A stretch of 64,000 bases of DNA from positions 6,128,001 to 6,192,000 of the forward strand of contig JANCRA010000003.1 of the NCBI GenBank assembly GCA_024362935.1. The letters run 5' to 3'. The stretch is from Setophaga petechia. Taxonomy: Eukaryota; Chordata; Aves; Passeriformes; Parulidae. Every line of letters starts with the position of its first letter. Position 1 is the first letter of the stretch. The notes under the pieces are model-generated. The model did not search any database, was not told the origin of the DNA, and saw only the letters and a program-made list of their open reading frames with translations. Positions 49,291 to 62,609 of this stretch are shown here, piece by piece. A program made the position numbers and the translations under genes.

Positions 49291-50940
49291 ACCACAATCT
49301 AGTCATGTTTAATAAATTAAAGTGAAACGGAGAAAAAAATCCCCTAAACTCAGAGCTAGGTCTGAAAACACTTAAATGTAGTAATAGGCCATAAATTTAC
49401 TTTCACGCCCTAAAGAGATTTTATTGCCACAAAGACTAACATCCCAGAAGTCTCTTCTAATAGGTAAGTAACTGCAGCACACTGACTGGCTCTTTGATTC
49501 ATACTCTAGAAGGAGTTTATGTTTATAGAAAACAATTGGTTGCATCAGAAATACAGGTTAGGTCAATCTTCTGAGCTCTGCATGTCTCCAAAATGTTTCT
49601 AAATCCTCATATGTCTTAAAAAGGAAGACCTAACTCCAGACTAGTCTTGAAGGGCACTTTAAGTTATTTCAGTCCTATTCCTGTGCCCACTGCTTCTCAC
49701 AATAACATTTCAATATCCTATGACAAAAATGAAGGCAGAGATGATGCAGACAAGTTGCATGTTACCTCATCAGCTAATCAGGAAGCAACACAAACTGTGC
49801 CCATTTTCAGTATCAGACATCCATATTTTATATAAAGCAGAAAGTACTTTATCTAAAAGTTGATGGAAGAGACCCTGAGGGGTTTCCTTGCTATATCATG
49901 AGTACGACAGAGAGAAAGAAAAACTTTCTAATTAAAATCTTCCTACGAAAGTGTAGTTTCAAGGAAAAGAATAATTATTGCTGTAAAATGTCATACCAGT
50001 AAAGCAATTCAAGTTATCAACTAGGGTTTTAATTTTCTTTTTGCATCACTGAACAGATTCCATAATACATTCTCACATAAATGCCTGGGTTTCATTCTCA
50101 TTCACTCGGGTTCACTACAGTGTTTTAGAGAATGAGTCCTCTTGCTCATTCTGATGAGCAAAACCTGGTGGAGGGAAATAAAAGCCACCAACTACTTTCT
50201 ATCTGGAGTGAAACTAAGCTACTCACTCGAGTTTGAGCTTCAGAGAAAGAAAGGTCTGAATGGACAGCCTTTGTCAGAGCCTGTGCCCCAGCAGTTCATG
50301 GGGTTCACACAAGCCACTTTGGTTCAGAGCAGCCCCAAGGGGACAATGCAAGCCCTGCTTAACTACCACAGGGTATAAAGTGGTATCAAATAATGAATCC
50401 AAATATCTCCCTTCTGAACTCAGCCCAAAGCACTTTAAAAGTTTTCTAATATAAAATAATGTACCATGAAGTGGAAATCTTTATGATATTTTGTCATTTT
50501 AAGCTGAGGTAATATATTTTCCCTGGGAAAATATAACTCTGCACTCATTGTGCGCTTTTTTGTTTTCTGTTTAATCTGTGATGCATATCTGAAAGGAATT
50601 TTTGCCTGTAATTCTATAAAATTTACTCTAAACCACTGCTTATGCTCTGCTGATCACAACTCTGGTTTAAGGATTGGCTCTTATTTTTCAATCTTCTCTT
50701 CACTGCCCTTTTGCTCTATTAGAATATGAGGACTAAAAGGAAAAAATTTTGCACATTTAACACTTTATTTCCCATGAACTGTGGCATCTTGTTCTCTTAC
50801 ATGGGCAAACTGGAAAAGGAAAAAGGAAATCATACTGCTGGAATGACAGATTTAGTAAATCTAATGGATAGAAAGAGGTGCAGGGATTGATATTTTTGCT
50901 CTTTAAATTTTTTTAGAGTTATCTGCTATGTTTCAAATGT
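49291..50940. other. Unique non-coding DNA between two CR1 copies
   Basis: No gene or other recognised feature. The open frames are under 80 codons. Confidence 0.5.
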
Positions 50941-51230
50941 GACAGTTACGGCAAAAAAAGAACAAGGACAAGGAATAATGGTTTTAAACTAAAAGAGAGC
51001 AGATTTAGATTAGCAATTAGGTAGACTTTCTTTCCTGTGATGGTGATGAAACACTGGAACAGGTTGCGCAGAGAAGTTGTGGATGCTCCAACTCTGGAGG
51101 AATTCAAGACAGGTTGGCTGGGGCCCTGAGGAACTTGGTTTGGTGGAAAGTGTCCCAGCCCATGGCAGGGCTGTTGGAATGAGATGATTTTTAAGGTCCC
51201 TTCCAACACAAGCCATTCTGTGATTCTAGG
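50941..51230 (+). mobile_element. CR1 LINE 3' end, plus strand
   Basis: This copy matches the last 290 bp or so of an avian CR1. It has an AGATTTAGATTAG phrase, ACACTGGAACAGGTTG, a GAGAAGTTGTGGATGC phrase, CCCATGGCAGG, GAGATGATTTTTAAGG, and the end CCATTCTGTGATTCTAGG. Insertion by target-primed reverse transcription usually leaves 5'-truncated copies like this one. It is moderately diverged. Confidence 0.9.
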
Positions 51231-54200
51231 AAGAAGGAGGCTTGATCCTCAGCCAGTGTACATTTATTTTACTGTGAAATCCTGAGTTATGGTTTACACA
51301 CCTTTATGTCAGGCCAGACTTCATCATGACTCTGGACCATAACCTTTGGCCATTGCACTCCACTGGCCACTGGTTCTAATGGGTGTTTAAAAATTGGACT
51401 GATTGAAGAAGCCTCGTGTAATTTAATTCAGCTTCTGCAGGAAATGGCTTCACTTGTTTTCAGCCCAAATGAAGTCTGAATTCATTTCCAAAAGTGATTT
51501 TAAAGCAAAAAGTGTGACAATTGCATCAAGGATAAATTGGACCCTGCACTTGCAATCACTTAGCATCCTCCCAGGTACAAAAGTGCATAATTACATCAGC
51601 TGCTGAGAGAATGGTGTTCCTTGTCAAAGTTTACAGTCAGTGGAAGCTACCTTTATTGGAACATTTTAAAACCTCGAAAATCACAGGGAAAATCCACGCT
51701 TCATCCATGCTTCAATAGGGTACAGGTGGAGAAGCAATGTTTAAAGGATGTCACAGAAGAAGTGACTGAACTTACAGCTCCTTTGTGTCTAACAACAGAG
51801 CCCCTACACAGACTGCAGTCCTTGCAAGGTGAAGGAAAGAAAACAAAGGTAAAAACTGATGAGGAAAGCAGTGTCAGAAAGAGGTGGGAGCTTTAAGCAG
51901 GACATTCAGTGGTCTGAGTTAACGCCTGGGAGCTCCCCTCTGCATGGGACAAGAACAAACCAGATGTCTGAAGTACCCTGCCAGAAGCAAACTAAGAATA
52001 TCTGGAGTCCCTCCGCCTTGGAAGTAAACATAACTTTAAACATGAATACATAGAACAGAGCACAGCTATTTGTAGGAAATCAAAAGTAAATGAAACAGGA
52101 TGAGCTTCCATGAAATAGCAAGAAAACAAAGAAGACAAAGCAAAGAAACAGGAATGTAAGGGAAGCACAGTCATTATTTGTAATAGGGTCATTAACCATG
52201 CTTTGTACTTCTGAATGCCCTTTATTTGCTGGCCTCAGAGTCTGTAAACATTAAGGATTTGTCTAGAGAGGCTGTGGCGGTAGATGATTTATTTATTCTG
52301 CTGTCACTTTTGTCTCTGCTTATCCTTCTGCAGTGTCAAGTCCATTTACACTCTCTGTGGGTGTAGTGTGCTGTGGCATGTGTGTATAGATGTGGAATCA
52401 AAGCAGGACTGTTCCAGAGCAGCTCCATCCACAAGCAAACGTGCTCTGTGAGCACAGCTCACACAAGGAGCCCCCAGACCCAGCACTGACACCGTGCACA
52501 CCCCACAGACCCAGCAAGGACAAACCCCAGGCACCACCACCACCAGCACCAACTCCTGCCCCACCCAGGGGTCCACCAAGACCATTCCTCAGGAACATCC
52601 ACTGAGCTGCCTGGGGAATCCGGGAAAATCTGCCTAAATCCCTGCCAATGGAAGCTACCACGTTCTGTAAGTCTTTGTGTCTTTTGAAAAGTCTGTGCTT
52701 GGTGCCTGCATTGTGGCTTTGATATGGTTGGGGTGCACACCTGGGGAGTTCTCCAAGCTTTTACTTCCTCGGTTTTGAAGAAATATATTATTTAATAACA
52801 CCTGAGCATTAGGTGTTATCACAAGGATTATTTGTTCAAAACAGTGATCTAGAAAAAAACAATTTTAAAGTGATATCAGAAAAATCCTGCTTCTTTTGTG
52901 TTGACTCTTTTTTTTCTCCTTTTGTGATGAGTTTAGTGTCTGTGAGAAGTGCCTGGGAGTCCTGTTTTCTTAAAACAAAGGTGGAGGAAATCAAATGTTG
53001 CTGTAGTGGTACAGTCAGTTCCAACACGTTGCAAAAGCCTTGTCACTTTGCATTTTACACACACTGGTGAGACACAGGTTGAGAGATCTGTGTCTAAATG
53101 GCTTCATGGTGATAAGAGGGTCACACATGAAAGTGGCCCCTTTCCCTGCAAGGCAGAATGTTCTCCCTGGAGATAATCAGGATTTTCTTCCTGAAACAGT
53201 GGATCTCTCTGCTTAACAGCCTCTCATGCACAGAAAAGGCCAGGGACACATTCTTTAGATTTGATTGTTGTGAAAGCTCAGAAAAATTGGGTCTAGGAGA
53301 CCTGGTGCATAGAAACCAGTACTTGGAGTTTCCATTCTGCTACTACCTTTATATTTGTGCTTTCTCTCCAAAGATGATGGATTCATTATGCAGCAACACC
53401 TGCACAGGCATTTTGCAGCTGCCATGGCAGAAAATGTACATATATTACATTGTCACTGAACTAACTGAGCTGCACTTACTGCTTCCTTCCCACACAGGGG
53501 AAGACAACAGACCTGTTTTGCCCAGCAGGTTTCTTACACAGAGATGGGGCTTTGTTAATAAGCCAAGCCCAGTATTTTAACAACTGTGAGGTGAAGGGTT
53601 GAAGCAGTAATATGCCTTAAGGTCATGTGGCACACGGTCATATTTTAATTACCACTGCCTGAGGCTATCTCCACAGGTATGTTTCCTTCCTGCATAAAAC
53701 ATGAACCTGGGAGTGATTTCAGAACACACTGTCAAATAGTCTGTGACTCCAACAGGATGTACACTGTATCAGACTTTATTCCAAGGGCAAATTTTATTTT
53801 GGTGTTTTATCTTGAAGGCTCAGAGAGGCGAGAGAAAGAAACACTTTTCTATTGGTAAACTAATAATGTTTAGTAACACAAGATATATCATATGTTCTAG
53901 AGATCTTTCATTTCCTTAATAAATACCCAAGCACAGCAAGCTCTCAACACCAATATCCTTTCAATAAAAGGTAACCTTATATGGTCACTACATGATACAT
54001 GATTTATAAGATGTCATGTTAAAGTAAACTCAAACTCACCAAACACACTAAGGAAAGGAAATGGTTGTCTGGCTCCATATGGTGTTTTCATGTTTCTATT
54101 AAAACCAGACTATTCAAACACTGTGGATACCAGCACAGGTTTCAGCTCTAAGGATAAAGAGAGTCTTATCCACACCATCTGTATCAATAACATAAAAATT

Positions 54201-55955
54201 GCTGGCAACACATGAATGTGGTTAAAACATTTAGGGTCATCTTACTGTTGGGGATTAAAAGACATTGCTCCCACAGACTGGTTTGCTCAAAGAGCTATCA
54301 TGAAAGGGAATCACTGAAACCCTTTGCTAGCCAAATATCACAGAAAAAAAGAAGAGAGATAGTCGAGCTGAAAAGACCATTTCTTTTGATACAACCTCCT
54401 TTAAAGTAGGATGTAGCATTGCAGAAGTTGAAACCTAATCTTCACTATAATGCTTGACACTTAAATCCAAGGTCCAGATTTTTGTCAAGTCACGCTATTC
54501 TGACTGAAGATCTTGTCATGCCTCTGCAGACGTCTTCAATCTACAGATTTATCCTGCACCTTAAATTAATAAAAACATTCCTTATTTATTATGGACAACC
54601 ATAAAGAGAAATCTAGGACACTGGGATAGTTTTTCACCAGCTGTTTCCTCATTCTCCCTCCCAGGTGGATCCTAGAAAACACACTCTTCTAACACGCTAC
54701 TCCAAGGATTCCCAAGCTCAGCCCCTGCCAGGCTCCACCCAGACACCAGCAAAAGAAACCTGATGTAAACAGAAGGCACCTGAATTATAATTTTCCTTCC
54801 CTACAGAGGGCAACCCTTCACCACTTCAGTGAGCAAGGGGCCACCACACATCTCAGTTCAGGCCCAGGAACACACCGCATCCCCTCTGCATAATGAAGTC
54901 AAAGAGGGGAACAGGTTTCAATGTGTGTCACAGCAGGTCAGTGAACTCACTCAGTAGTGTTCTGCACAAAGCTCACATAGCTGTCTTTTAGTTATTTTTA
55001 AATCCACTGCCAAACCATACTGCTGTAAAGCCCAGCTGATCTGAGAACCTGCAATAAACTCAGTGATGCAGAAGACCTCACAGATTTTGTAGGGGAGGGC
55101 TCATTCCCTGCATTTTCAAGATGCTCTTTTCACTGCACCTTACCTACTTAACTACCTTAATGCTTTGAAGCATTTCACTCTGCTTGGATATTAATGTATT
55201 TACCAGGTACTTTTGACTCGACAAGAGTTTTGGTTCATTCACTTCTATGGTCATTAGCCTTATGCTTCTACCACTATTTCTCCTTTATTAACACAAGTGC
55301 CTTCAAGAACTTGTGCTAATGAGAATGGCAAAGATGCAGAAAACACTCTGAGTTCTTTAAACCTCACTCACATCATATTACAAGGCTAATAGTGCCACTA
55401 CTCCACTTCAATTTGTAATATTACAACCTCTGGAACCAGTAGCACTTAATGACTTAAACACCTCACCTCCCTCTTCTCTCCCTCTGTTACAAACTACAGC
55501 ACACAGCAGCTTTACTTTGAGTTACAAACACCATCCATGGGGTTTGTGTATAATGGTCCAAATGGTTTCCATTTCACCTTTTATGTACAGGACTCAATCC
55601 CTTCTCAGTCAGAGCTACCAGTGGAGCCCAGGGGGGCAAAAAACTCCTCCTTTATCATTCCCCTCTACAGGACACAGGCATGAGAGCTGGGTGTGCATTG
55701 GTACATGAAGGACTGAGGAACAGCTTCCTGACTGCAGCAGGCACAGCACTCACAGCTGCTTTCTTATAGGTTGAGGAACTTCAATCCAGCTTTTCAACTC
55801 CTACAAATTTTCTGGGCAGTAATTTTGGGGTTGCATGGTGGAAGCCACCAGGGAAGATGAGGCCCTTCATTTTCCTGATGGTGATTTATGCAAAGGGATG
55901 TACCAGGCAGAAGGGCATACACTGGCTCAATTGCCAGCACAATTTCTCAGGTAAT
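51231..55955. other. Unique non-coding DNA
   Basis: No gene is recognised. A patch at about 52390-52640 is GC-richer and gives Pro-rich frames on the plus strand (52390-52605) and Gly/Val/Cys-rich frames on the minus strand, a composition effect. The 140-codon frame at 53158-53580 has no recognisable domain. Confidence 0.55.
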
Positions 55956-56149
55956 TACTGTGACAGGGGTGAGGCACTGCCATGGGCTGCCCAGAGAAGC
56001 TGTGGATGCCCTATCCCTGCAGAGGCAAGGTAGAATGAAGATTTGAGCAACCTGGTTTGGTGAAAGGTGCCCCTGCCCATGGCAGCAGGGATTTGAACTA
56101 GATGATTGTTGAGGTGCATTCCAACCCAAACCATTCTGTGATTATATGA
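55956..56149 (+). mobile_element. CR1 LINE 3' end, plus strand
   Basis: About 190 bp of CR1 3' end: GGGCTGCCCAGAGAAGC, TGTGGATGCC, TTTGAGCAACCTGGTTTGG, CCTGCCCATGGCAG, ACTAGATGATTGTTGAGG, and the end CCATTCTGTGATTATATGA. It is truncated closer to the 3' end than the 51 kb copy and is not a duplicate of it. Confidence 0.9.
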
Positions 56150-59100
56150 GTTAGCTGTTCCATGGGCTGACTAACAGGCATGGGCATTTTAGGTGGGCTT
56201 TTTATTTTCCCCCAGGATATTGGTTCTGGCTGTTTGCTGCTTTGGAGTTATTTTGTCTATGGGCTGTTCATGGAAGAGTACTTGGGGCAGGGGAGTTTCT
56301 TGTATAAATAAGTTGCATAAATGACAACAAAAATTTCTATTTGCTGCTGGCATGGGCCCCTTTATCATTTGTTCATGACTGAAACTGAGCGTAGTGTGAG
56401 CTCCACTTGCAACTGTGCTCACCCACCCAGGATTTAAGTTACTCTAATACATTTCAGCACAAATTAACATGTTCATCTGAACTTCAGGCCAATTTCACTG
56501 TAGTAACACAGAAATAAAGTGACTGAAGCATCTGCCAAGAGTCTCAAGCACAGGGCAGCAGTATGCACAAGCATTTGAAAGACTTTTAAAGGAGAATATT
56601 CTTCCTTAGGTTATTATCTTGCTATTTACTATGCTAGAACCAAGATTAAAATGCTTTAGTGTTTACTGAGGCAGCATATATGGGATCTAACAGCATGTTA
56701 TTTTGTGCACACTGTTTAACATTCTTTATTGCTCCAACTCATAAGGTTTATTTGAAATCAGTGGAGGAATTCATCCCATCCACCATTTACTCAGCCATTA
56801 TCAGCTACTGCAAAAGTGCCGTGTGGAGAATAAACACCAGTTATTTATGAGCTTTTGCAAGCATGCAAACTCCTGATAGAAAATTATGGTTTTAAGATCC
56901 ATTATTATTTATGGCATCTGTGTGTCACTGTATGCAGTTCTGTTTGTATGGAGGTTGCTCCAGAGCCAAGGTCGCTCCTGGAAAGAACAGTGGCTACCTG
57001 CTTTTATTTGACTTTCAAGATGGTTTATACTTGATTCCAGCCTCCCTTTCTCTCTCTCTCATACCCCCACCCAAGTAAAAGTCCTTCTTCTTTTGCTGGT
57101 AGCTACAGTGAGTGTGGAGCTGATGGAGAATGAAACTCCACCTCGTGTTTTGATCAAACCTTAGTGAAGTCGATGGGAAGTTTTCCTGTCAGAGGGGAAG
57201 ACTGATGAAGAAGAGTTTTCCCAAAAGTCAAAAAATTTCCAACATGGAACCTCCATAAAATGTTATGCAGACATTGGTCAGGAATCATTGAGATGGCAGG
57301 TACACAGATGTGGGGGTCCCATTCAGTGGCTCATGAGCCACTTCACGTGGGAGCATCGTTTGGCTCAATTTGAGTCACAGACCAATGCCCACCTTCAGGC
57401 AATTCCTGGCTGTCAGCTGAGTGAAGGAAACTCCTCTAAATTCTCCAGCTAAATACAGGAGAGAGCTGTATGTTTTTCCAATATTTCCACTAATTTCACG
57501 TGTTTTTTTTATGTTTGATGTATTAACACAATTTCCATTCTCCTCCTCCACCTTTGGGAGATTTTCCCTGGTCTTGTTACTCAGCTAGAGACAGGGGTGC
57601 ATGTAATAACTAGTGGTTGCTTCAGATGAGCAATTGCACTGGAAATGTTTAGTGCAGCTTCATGTTTCATCTCCCCAGAACCTTGGTGACACTTTGTCTG
57701 GAATACCTGCTTTGCATCACGTCTCTGAGTGTGTATTCCCAGGTTTGATTATCTGAGCTCTCAGAGGAAATAAATGCCAAGAGCTATGTACCTTTGCTAA
57801 CTGGCATTCTTATGCTGGTTTTGCATAATCAAGCAGCACCTTTCATCCTATAATATATTTAAAATATCTTTTAGACAAAGCCCAATCTGATGAGGCTGAT
57901 GCTGCAGCAGCAGGGAGCGTGCATGGTACACTGGGCTTTAGAATAATGGTTTAGATCTCGCTACAGCATGTAGCACACATAAGCTTTGAAGCATAAAAAT
58001 CATAAATGATTAACCTACTTGATTTCACATAAATGATAGAAATATGCTCTCCATGGTTTATTTTATTGTCTAAAAACAAAAGCATTGTGTGATCATGTGA
58101 TGTTGTCTTTTTATGGTCTTTAGTGATTCAAGTCCATTTTGTTTTAACTGCCAATTTTTCACTGTATTAATTGCTAATTATTATATATTTGTATACGTGA
58201 CACTTCAATTATCATCATGTGATCATAACTGTTTGGATAGAATATTGTCTCATCACCATGAGCTATTTCCACTACAAGCTAGGCAGCCTTAAAGAAATTG
58301 CATCCAAACATTTTTCTTTCTTATTTTTATTAAAAATATTTTTCAAATAAGAAAGAGTCTTACTAAAACATCCAGCTTGCAAGAAATCATGAAGAGTCTT
58401 TGTAAGAAAAACTAATCCAGCATTTGTTAACTTTTTAATAAGCAGTATTTTAACCCAAAATTTGAGGGAAGATCTGATACTTTGAAAAGAAAAAAGTTAA
58501 TGCACATCAATATAGACATTTCCAATATAATTAAAAGAACAAACAACACTTCCAAAGAGCTTCTCTGAGATCCACAGCTATCTTAAAAAAAAAACAGTGT
58601 ACATTTTTATATTTACCTATCATAAAATTAGGTTCATTACCTCATCTCCTTTCCAGGTGGAAAAAGCAGGTGGAACTTGCTTAAAGAGAGCTGAGACAAC
58701 CAGGAGACTCTGGAGACAATCCCAAAACATATCCCCAGTGTCACATACACATGAGCCCATCCAGAGGAATTATGGCAGTGCCACCTACTAAACACGTTCA
58801 GTCATGCATTGATATACCTGAGCCTCATCTGGAGGCATGATCTAAAATATGCATCTCTCCTGCAAACTAAGAGGCAAAGATAAATTCCCCCACTTTGTTT
58901 GAAATGCTGCTTTCTTGACCTCTGGGATATAGAAAGATTTATATAAATAGAATTTCTCTTTCTGCTTGCTTCCCTGTCCTGAAGAAATATGTATAAATAA
59001 GAGATCAAAGATCCTGTACAAACATTTACTATGAAGCTGACAGGCTGCAAAAGCAGAGCTTCTTCCTCTGTGTCTCAGAGAACAATGACTCAGTAAACCC

Positions 59101-61612
59101 CTGGGACTTTGCAGTGCTGCTTCTTCCCCTAGACTATACCCTCTGAGGGAGGCCTTTTTTAATTTCATTTCCTTTCAGTGGTGCCTTTGAAAATGTAAAT
59201 AAGTCAGAATGATTAGGTGTTAAATGGTTTATATTAGATGCAGTGAGATATTTTTACAGCCTATTTGGAATTACATGGTGTTGTCTCTGCCTTGATCTTG
59301 TCCTTCTGGAGGCTGCAGAGCTCCCAAGTGGCAGCAAAGACGGAGGACTTGCAAACTTTAGCTTTGGCCACCACCTCAAAAGCCCCCCAAAACTTTTGTT
59401 TCTCTCTTTGTTTGTTTTCCACTTAAGATCCTATCAGATAACATGGCATTTCCTCCTTTATCCTTACTTTGTTTTGTTTGAATGTCTCATCAGTTACCTC
59501 CCATCATCCCAGCTCGCTCTGCAGATTCCACTGAGCAAATAAGGTCCAGCAGGAAGATATTGATGGCTTTATCAGTATGAAATACTCACAATGCATCACC
59601 TGCATGCTTAGGAGTGTAATGCTGACAATAAATATGATAATAGTTGTCACACATCAGTGAGAGGAATGTTGTGCTTCCAAAGCACTGAATAAATTGCATT
59701 TTCCTTTATTTATTCAGTGCAATAGATGGCACAAAGATGGTAGAACCAACCAACCATTTTGACATGTTTACAAGGCTTTTAAATCATGAAATGGATTATT
59801 GCAGTGCTGAAAGTATTTGCCAAATGCATTTTATGCACAGCACATTCTGCTTGAAGAGGCAGGTTTTTAATTTACATTTGCTAGAAACACCCCTGACAAG
59901 GAAGGACTGTGTGTCAAAGACACCTTTAGTAACAAACACAGTAACCTGCATTGATGCCTCTGATCTGCTTCCCACACAACAGAGAGGAGGCCTGAGAGTC
60001 AGAAGGAATATGCAGATGCCCATCAATCACCTGGTTTAAACTCAATCCACAATACAGTCCAAGCACAGCCAAACTGTTTCTCTTGAGTGGGTTCACAAAT
60101 ACACCCAATGGTGTGTTTAGATCCAGAGATCCTCACTAATGAAAATTCTTTAGTGGTCCTTTGCCAATTCCAAAATCTTGCTTTATTAAAACAAATCCAT
60201 AAGCCTAATGTCACAAAGTGATAAATATTTCCTGCAACAAGTTCCAGACTTGTTTAACATCCCACTCAGTCTCAGGTATAACCAATAAGGATAAAATCAG
60301 GCCTTCATGATTTCATGACTGATAAATTATAGCAAAAGTCCCATGGACCAGGCCCATCTTACTTAGGGCATACATTTTATCTCACCAAACTTGAACTGTC
60401 TGAAAGTGAAGTTTTGCTAAGAAGATCATCCATGTTCCTTGCAAAGAAAGGAAACAGGTGTGTGCAGGAGGGCAATCAATGCTCTGATGAGCAGACTTTA
60501 TAGAAAAGAGTTTTCCTTCAACCATTTCTTTTATCCCTTCCACTTCTGGATCCAGTAAACCAGACCTTCAGCAGCTGAAAGCCAAACCCATTTCAGCTGA
60601 TTTAGAGAAACTGATGGTCTGGTCAAAACTTCTGAATCAACATTTTGGCTTCAATTAACCCTGGCTGTCCCAAACACAGTGTTCAAAAATGGCAGCAGTT
60701 AACATAAATGTGAATTGTTTAAGGTATTAAGAAGCAGAAAACAAACCTGATAAGAAATAAAGGGTACATTGTAAGCTGTTTGAAGCCTTGTTTTTCATGT
60801 AGATTATAGTTACAGGCTAAATAAGCATGGCATTCTGCCAACAGAAGAGCTGTGGCTTTACAAAACTGTGTTGGCTTTATATAGAACAAAAACACAAAAA
60901 TGTCAGAGCACCTTGTAACAGGGGGAAATAATAAGATCAAAATGCAATGGAATAAAGAACTGAAACTCTATAAAACTCATTATAAAATGTACCAAGAGAA
61001 ATGGAATAGTAGAGATAGGTAAAAAAATTAGAAAAAGTAGCTAGTTCTTTGTTCCCTGGCACCAGAAATTAATAACATGCACATATTTAATGTTCCCTAA
61101 GTTAAGACATGGTACTGTTCCCATTGAATTAAGCATGTATACATTATTAACATACATCAAACTACATTAAAGTAACATGAATGGTTTGATTTTTAATCCA
61201 CAAATGCCTGGCAGTAATGTATCCTCACATCAAGATAGTAAGTGATCAGAAACCTTGCCACAAGTTTCTATTTCTGCTGAGTAGTGTTACATCCTCCACA
61301 TGATTTCAGGGCACATTAAAATGAATTTCTCCTCTAAATATCTGTGGGATTTTGTGTATTTGCTTGGCCTTGGGCTTCAGGAAAAGGAGAAACAGCACCA
61401 TGAGAACTACTTGGGGCAATCTTAGAAACCACAGGCCATTGGTAGGACAGAGAATAACAGCCCTGAGCAGTGCCAGGGGCAGCTGAAGATTTTTCTTCCC
61501 CCAACTCTTTATGCAGCAGAGCAGAGCACGTTTAGAAACCCAGAGCTTCGTGCAGTCTGTGTGCTCTGCTGCCTGTGCACAGAGCCCTTGTGCTAAATGG
61601 TCTCAAGAGAGC
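56150..61612. other. Unique non-coding DNA
   Basis: No gene is recognised. The part at 57840-58260 is listed as a candidate conserved element. The remaining open frames (up to 108 codons at 58842-59168, minus) show no domain. Confidence 0.55.
57840..58260. promoter_or_regulatory. Candidate conserved non-coding element
   Basis: An AT-rich, repeat-free segment with clustered homeodomain cores (ATTAATTGCTAATTATTA near 58165, ATAAATGATTAACC near 58003) and two related TGATCA-TGTGATG-type phrases about 120 bp apart in opposite orientation. This is suggestive only. Confidence 0.25.
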
Positions 61613-62609
61613 TTTATTTGTGTGTGCACTGTATATCCCCTATCTGTTTGTGCATTGTGTATCAATTATTTGTGTGTGCACTGTATATCTCCTATTTGTG
61701 CATGCATTGTGTATCAATTATTTGTGTGTGCGTTGTGTATCCCCTATTTTCATGTGCACTGTGCATCAATTATTTGTGTGCACTGTGTATCTCCTATTTG
61801 TGAGTGCCCTGTGTATCCACTATTTGTGTGCACTGTGTATCCCCTATTTGTGTGCACTGTATATCCACTATTTGTGTGTGCATTGTGTATCCCCTATTTG
61901 TGTGTGCCCTGTATATCCCCTATTTGTGTGTGCACTGTGCATCAATTATTTGTGTGGCACTGTGTATCCCCTATTTGTGTGCCCTGTGTATCCCCTATTT
62001 GTGTGCCCTGTGTATCCCCTATTTGTGTGCACTGTGTATCCCCTATTTGTGTGTGCATTGTGTATCAATTATTTGTGTGTGCCCTGTGTATCCCCTATTT
62101 GTGTGTGCACTGTGCATCAATTATTTGTGTGTGGCACTGTGTATCCCCTATTTGTGTGTGCACTGTGTATCCATTCAAGTTCCAGCTTTACTGGGCTACA
62201 TGAAGGCACATGGAGCAATTTTCTCCTCCCACCCTTTTTCTCCATGAATACCCCATATCAGCACCACTTCCTGCAGGCTCCCTTTCACAGCAGAAGAGAC
62301 TGGGCACTCCATGGCTGCTCCCTGTCCCAGACCTGCTTTATAAATCATTCTGAGGTATCCTTTTGTTGCAGTGAAGATTCATGGATCCATGCTCTGTTCC
62401 TGGACCTCTCTTCTCCATTTTCTTGGTTGCATTTGGTACAAGTCAGACACTGTTCAGTGCTGCCCTACCTGCAGATTGTGGGTCATTATCCTTCTTTAGC
62501 TCGTTCAGGATTGATCACAAACAGAAAAAACTTCCTTCCATTACAAGAAAAAAAATTTACAGGAATAAATATACAGGAGTGTTCTGATGAGGGCTTTTTT
62601 CAGCTCTAA
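61575..62609 (+). other. 344-codon open frame over the second minisatellite, probably not a gene
   Basis: The frame begins with GTG. Its first ATG is at 61752, which would leave 285 codons. About 200 of its residues are encoded by the minisatellite and give a Cys/Val/Tyr/Leu-rich pattern (CVHCVSPICVC- and VCTVYPLF-like). Overlapping frames of 230 and 147 codons encode the same peptides in shifted phase, as expected when units of 24 to 27 bp without stops are mixed. No recognised domain lies in the unique tail. I see no splice or promoter evidence. Confidence 0.1.
61613..62172. repeat. Minisatellite of 22 units, 24-27 bp each
   Basis: Twenty-two head-to-tail units can be counted, each of the form CTATTTGTGTG(TG)CACTGTGTATCC. 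Length varies mainly by one extra GT (24 versus 26 bp). Two sequence classes alternate irregularly at the unit junction: TATCC-CCTATT and CATCA-ATTATT. The last unit ends at TGTATCC before a unique ATTCAAG. The variants suggest expansion through unequal exchange with a small set of founder units. Confidence 0.95.

Noticed and set aside
52390..52660. Pro-rich exon candidate with a following GTAAG-type donor
   Set aside because: The Pro-rich reading is a composition effect of a C-rich patch, frames are open on both strands, and no acceptor or homology supports an exon.
53158..53580. 140-codon plus-strand frame
   Set aside because: No domain, no repeated codon structure and no supporting context; such lengths are expected by chance in 64 kb.
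61613..62172. CRISPR-like array or a real repeat protein gene
   Set aside because: Units are contiguous without spacers; the open frames are explained by the stop-free unit and lack a convincing start or conserved tail.
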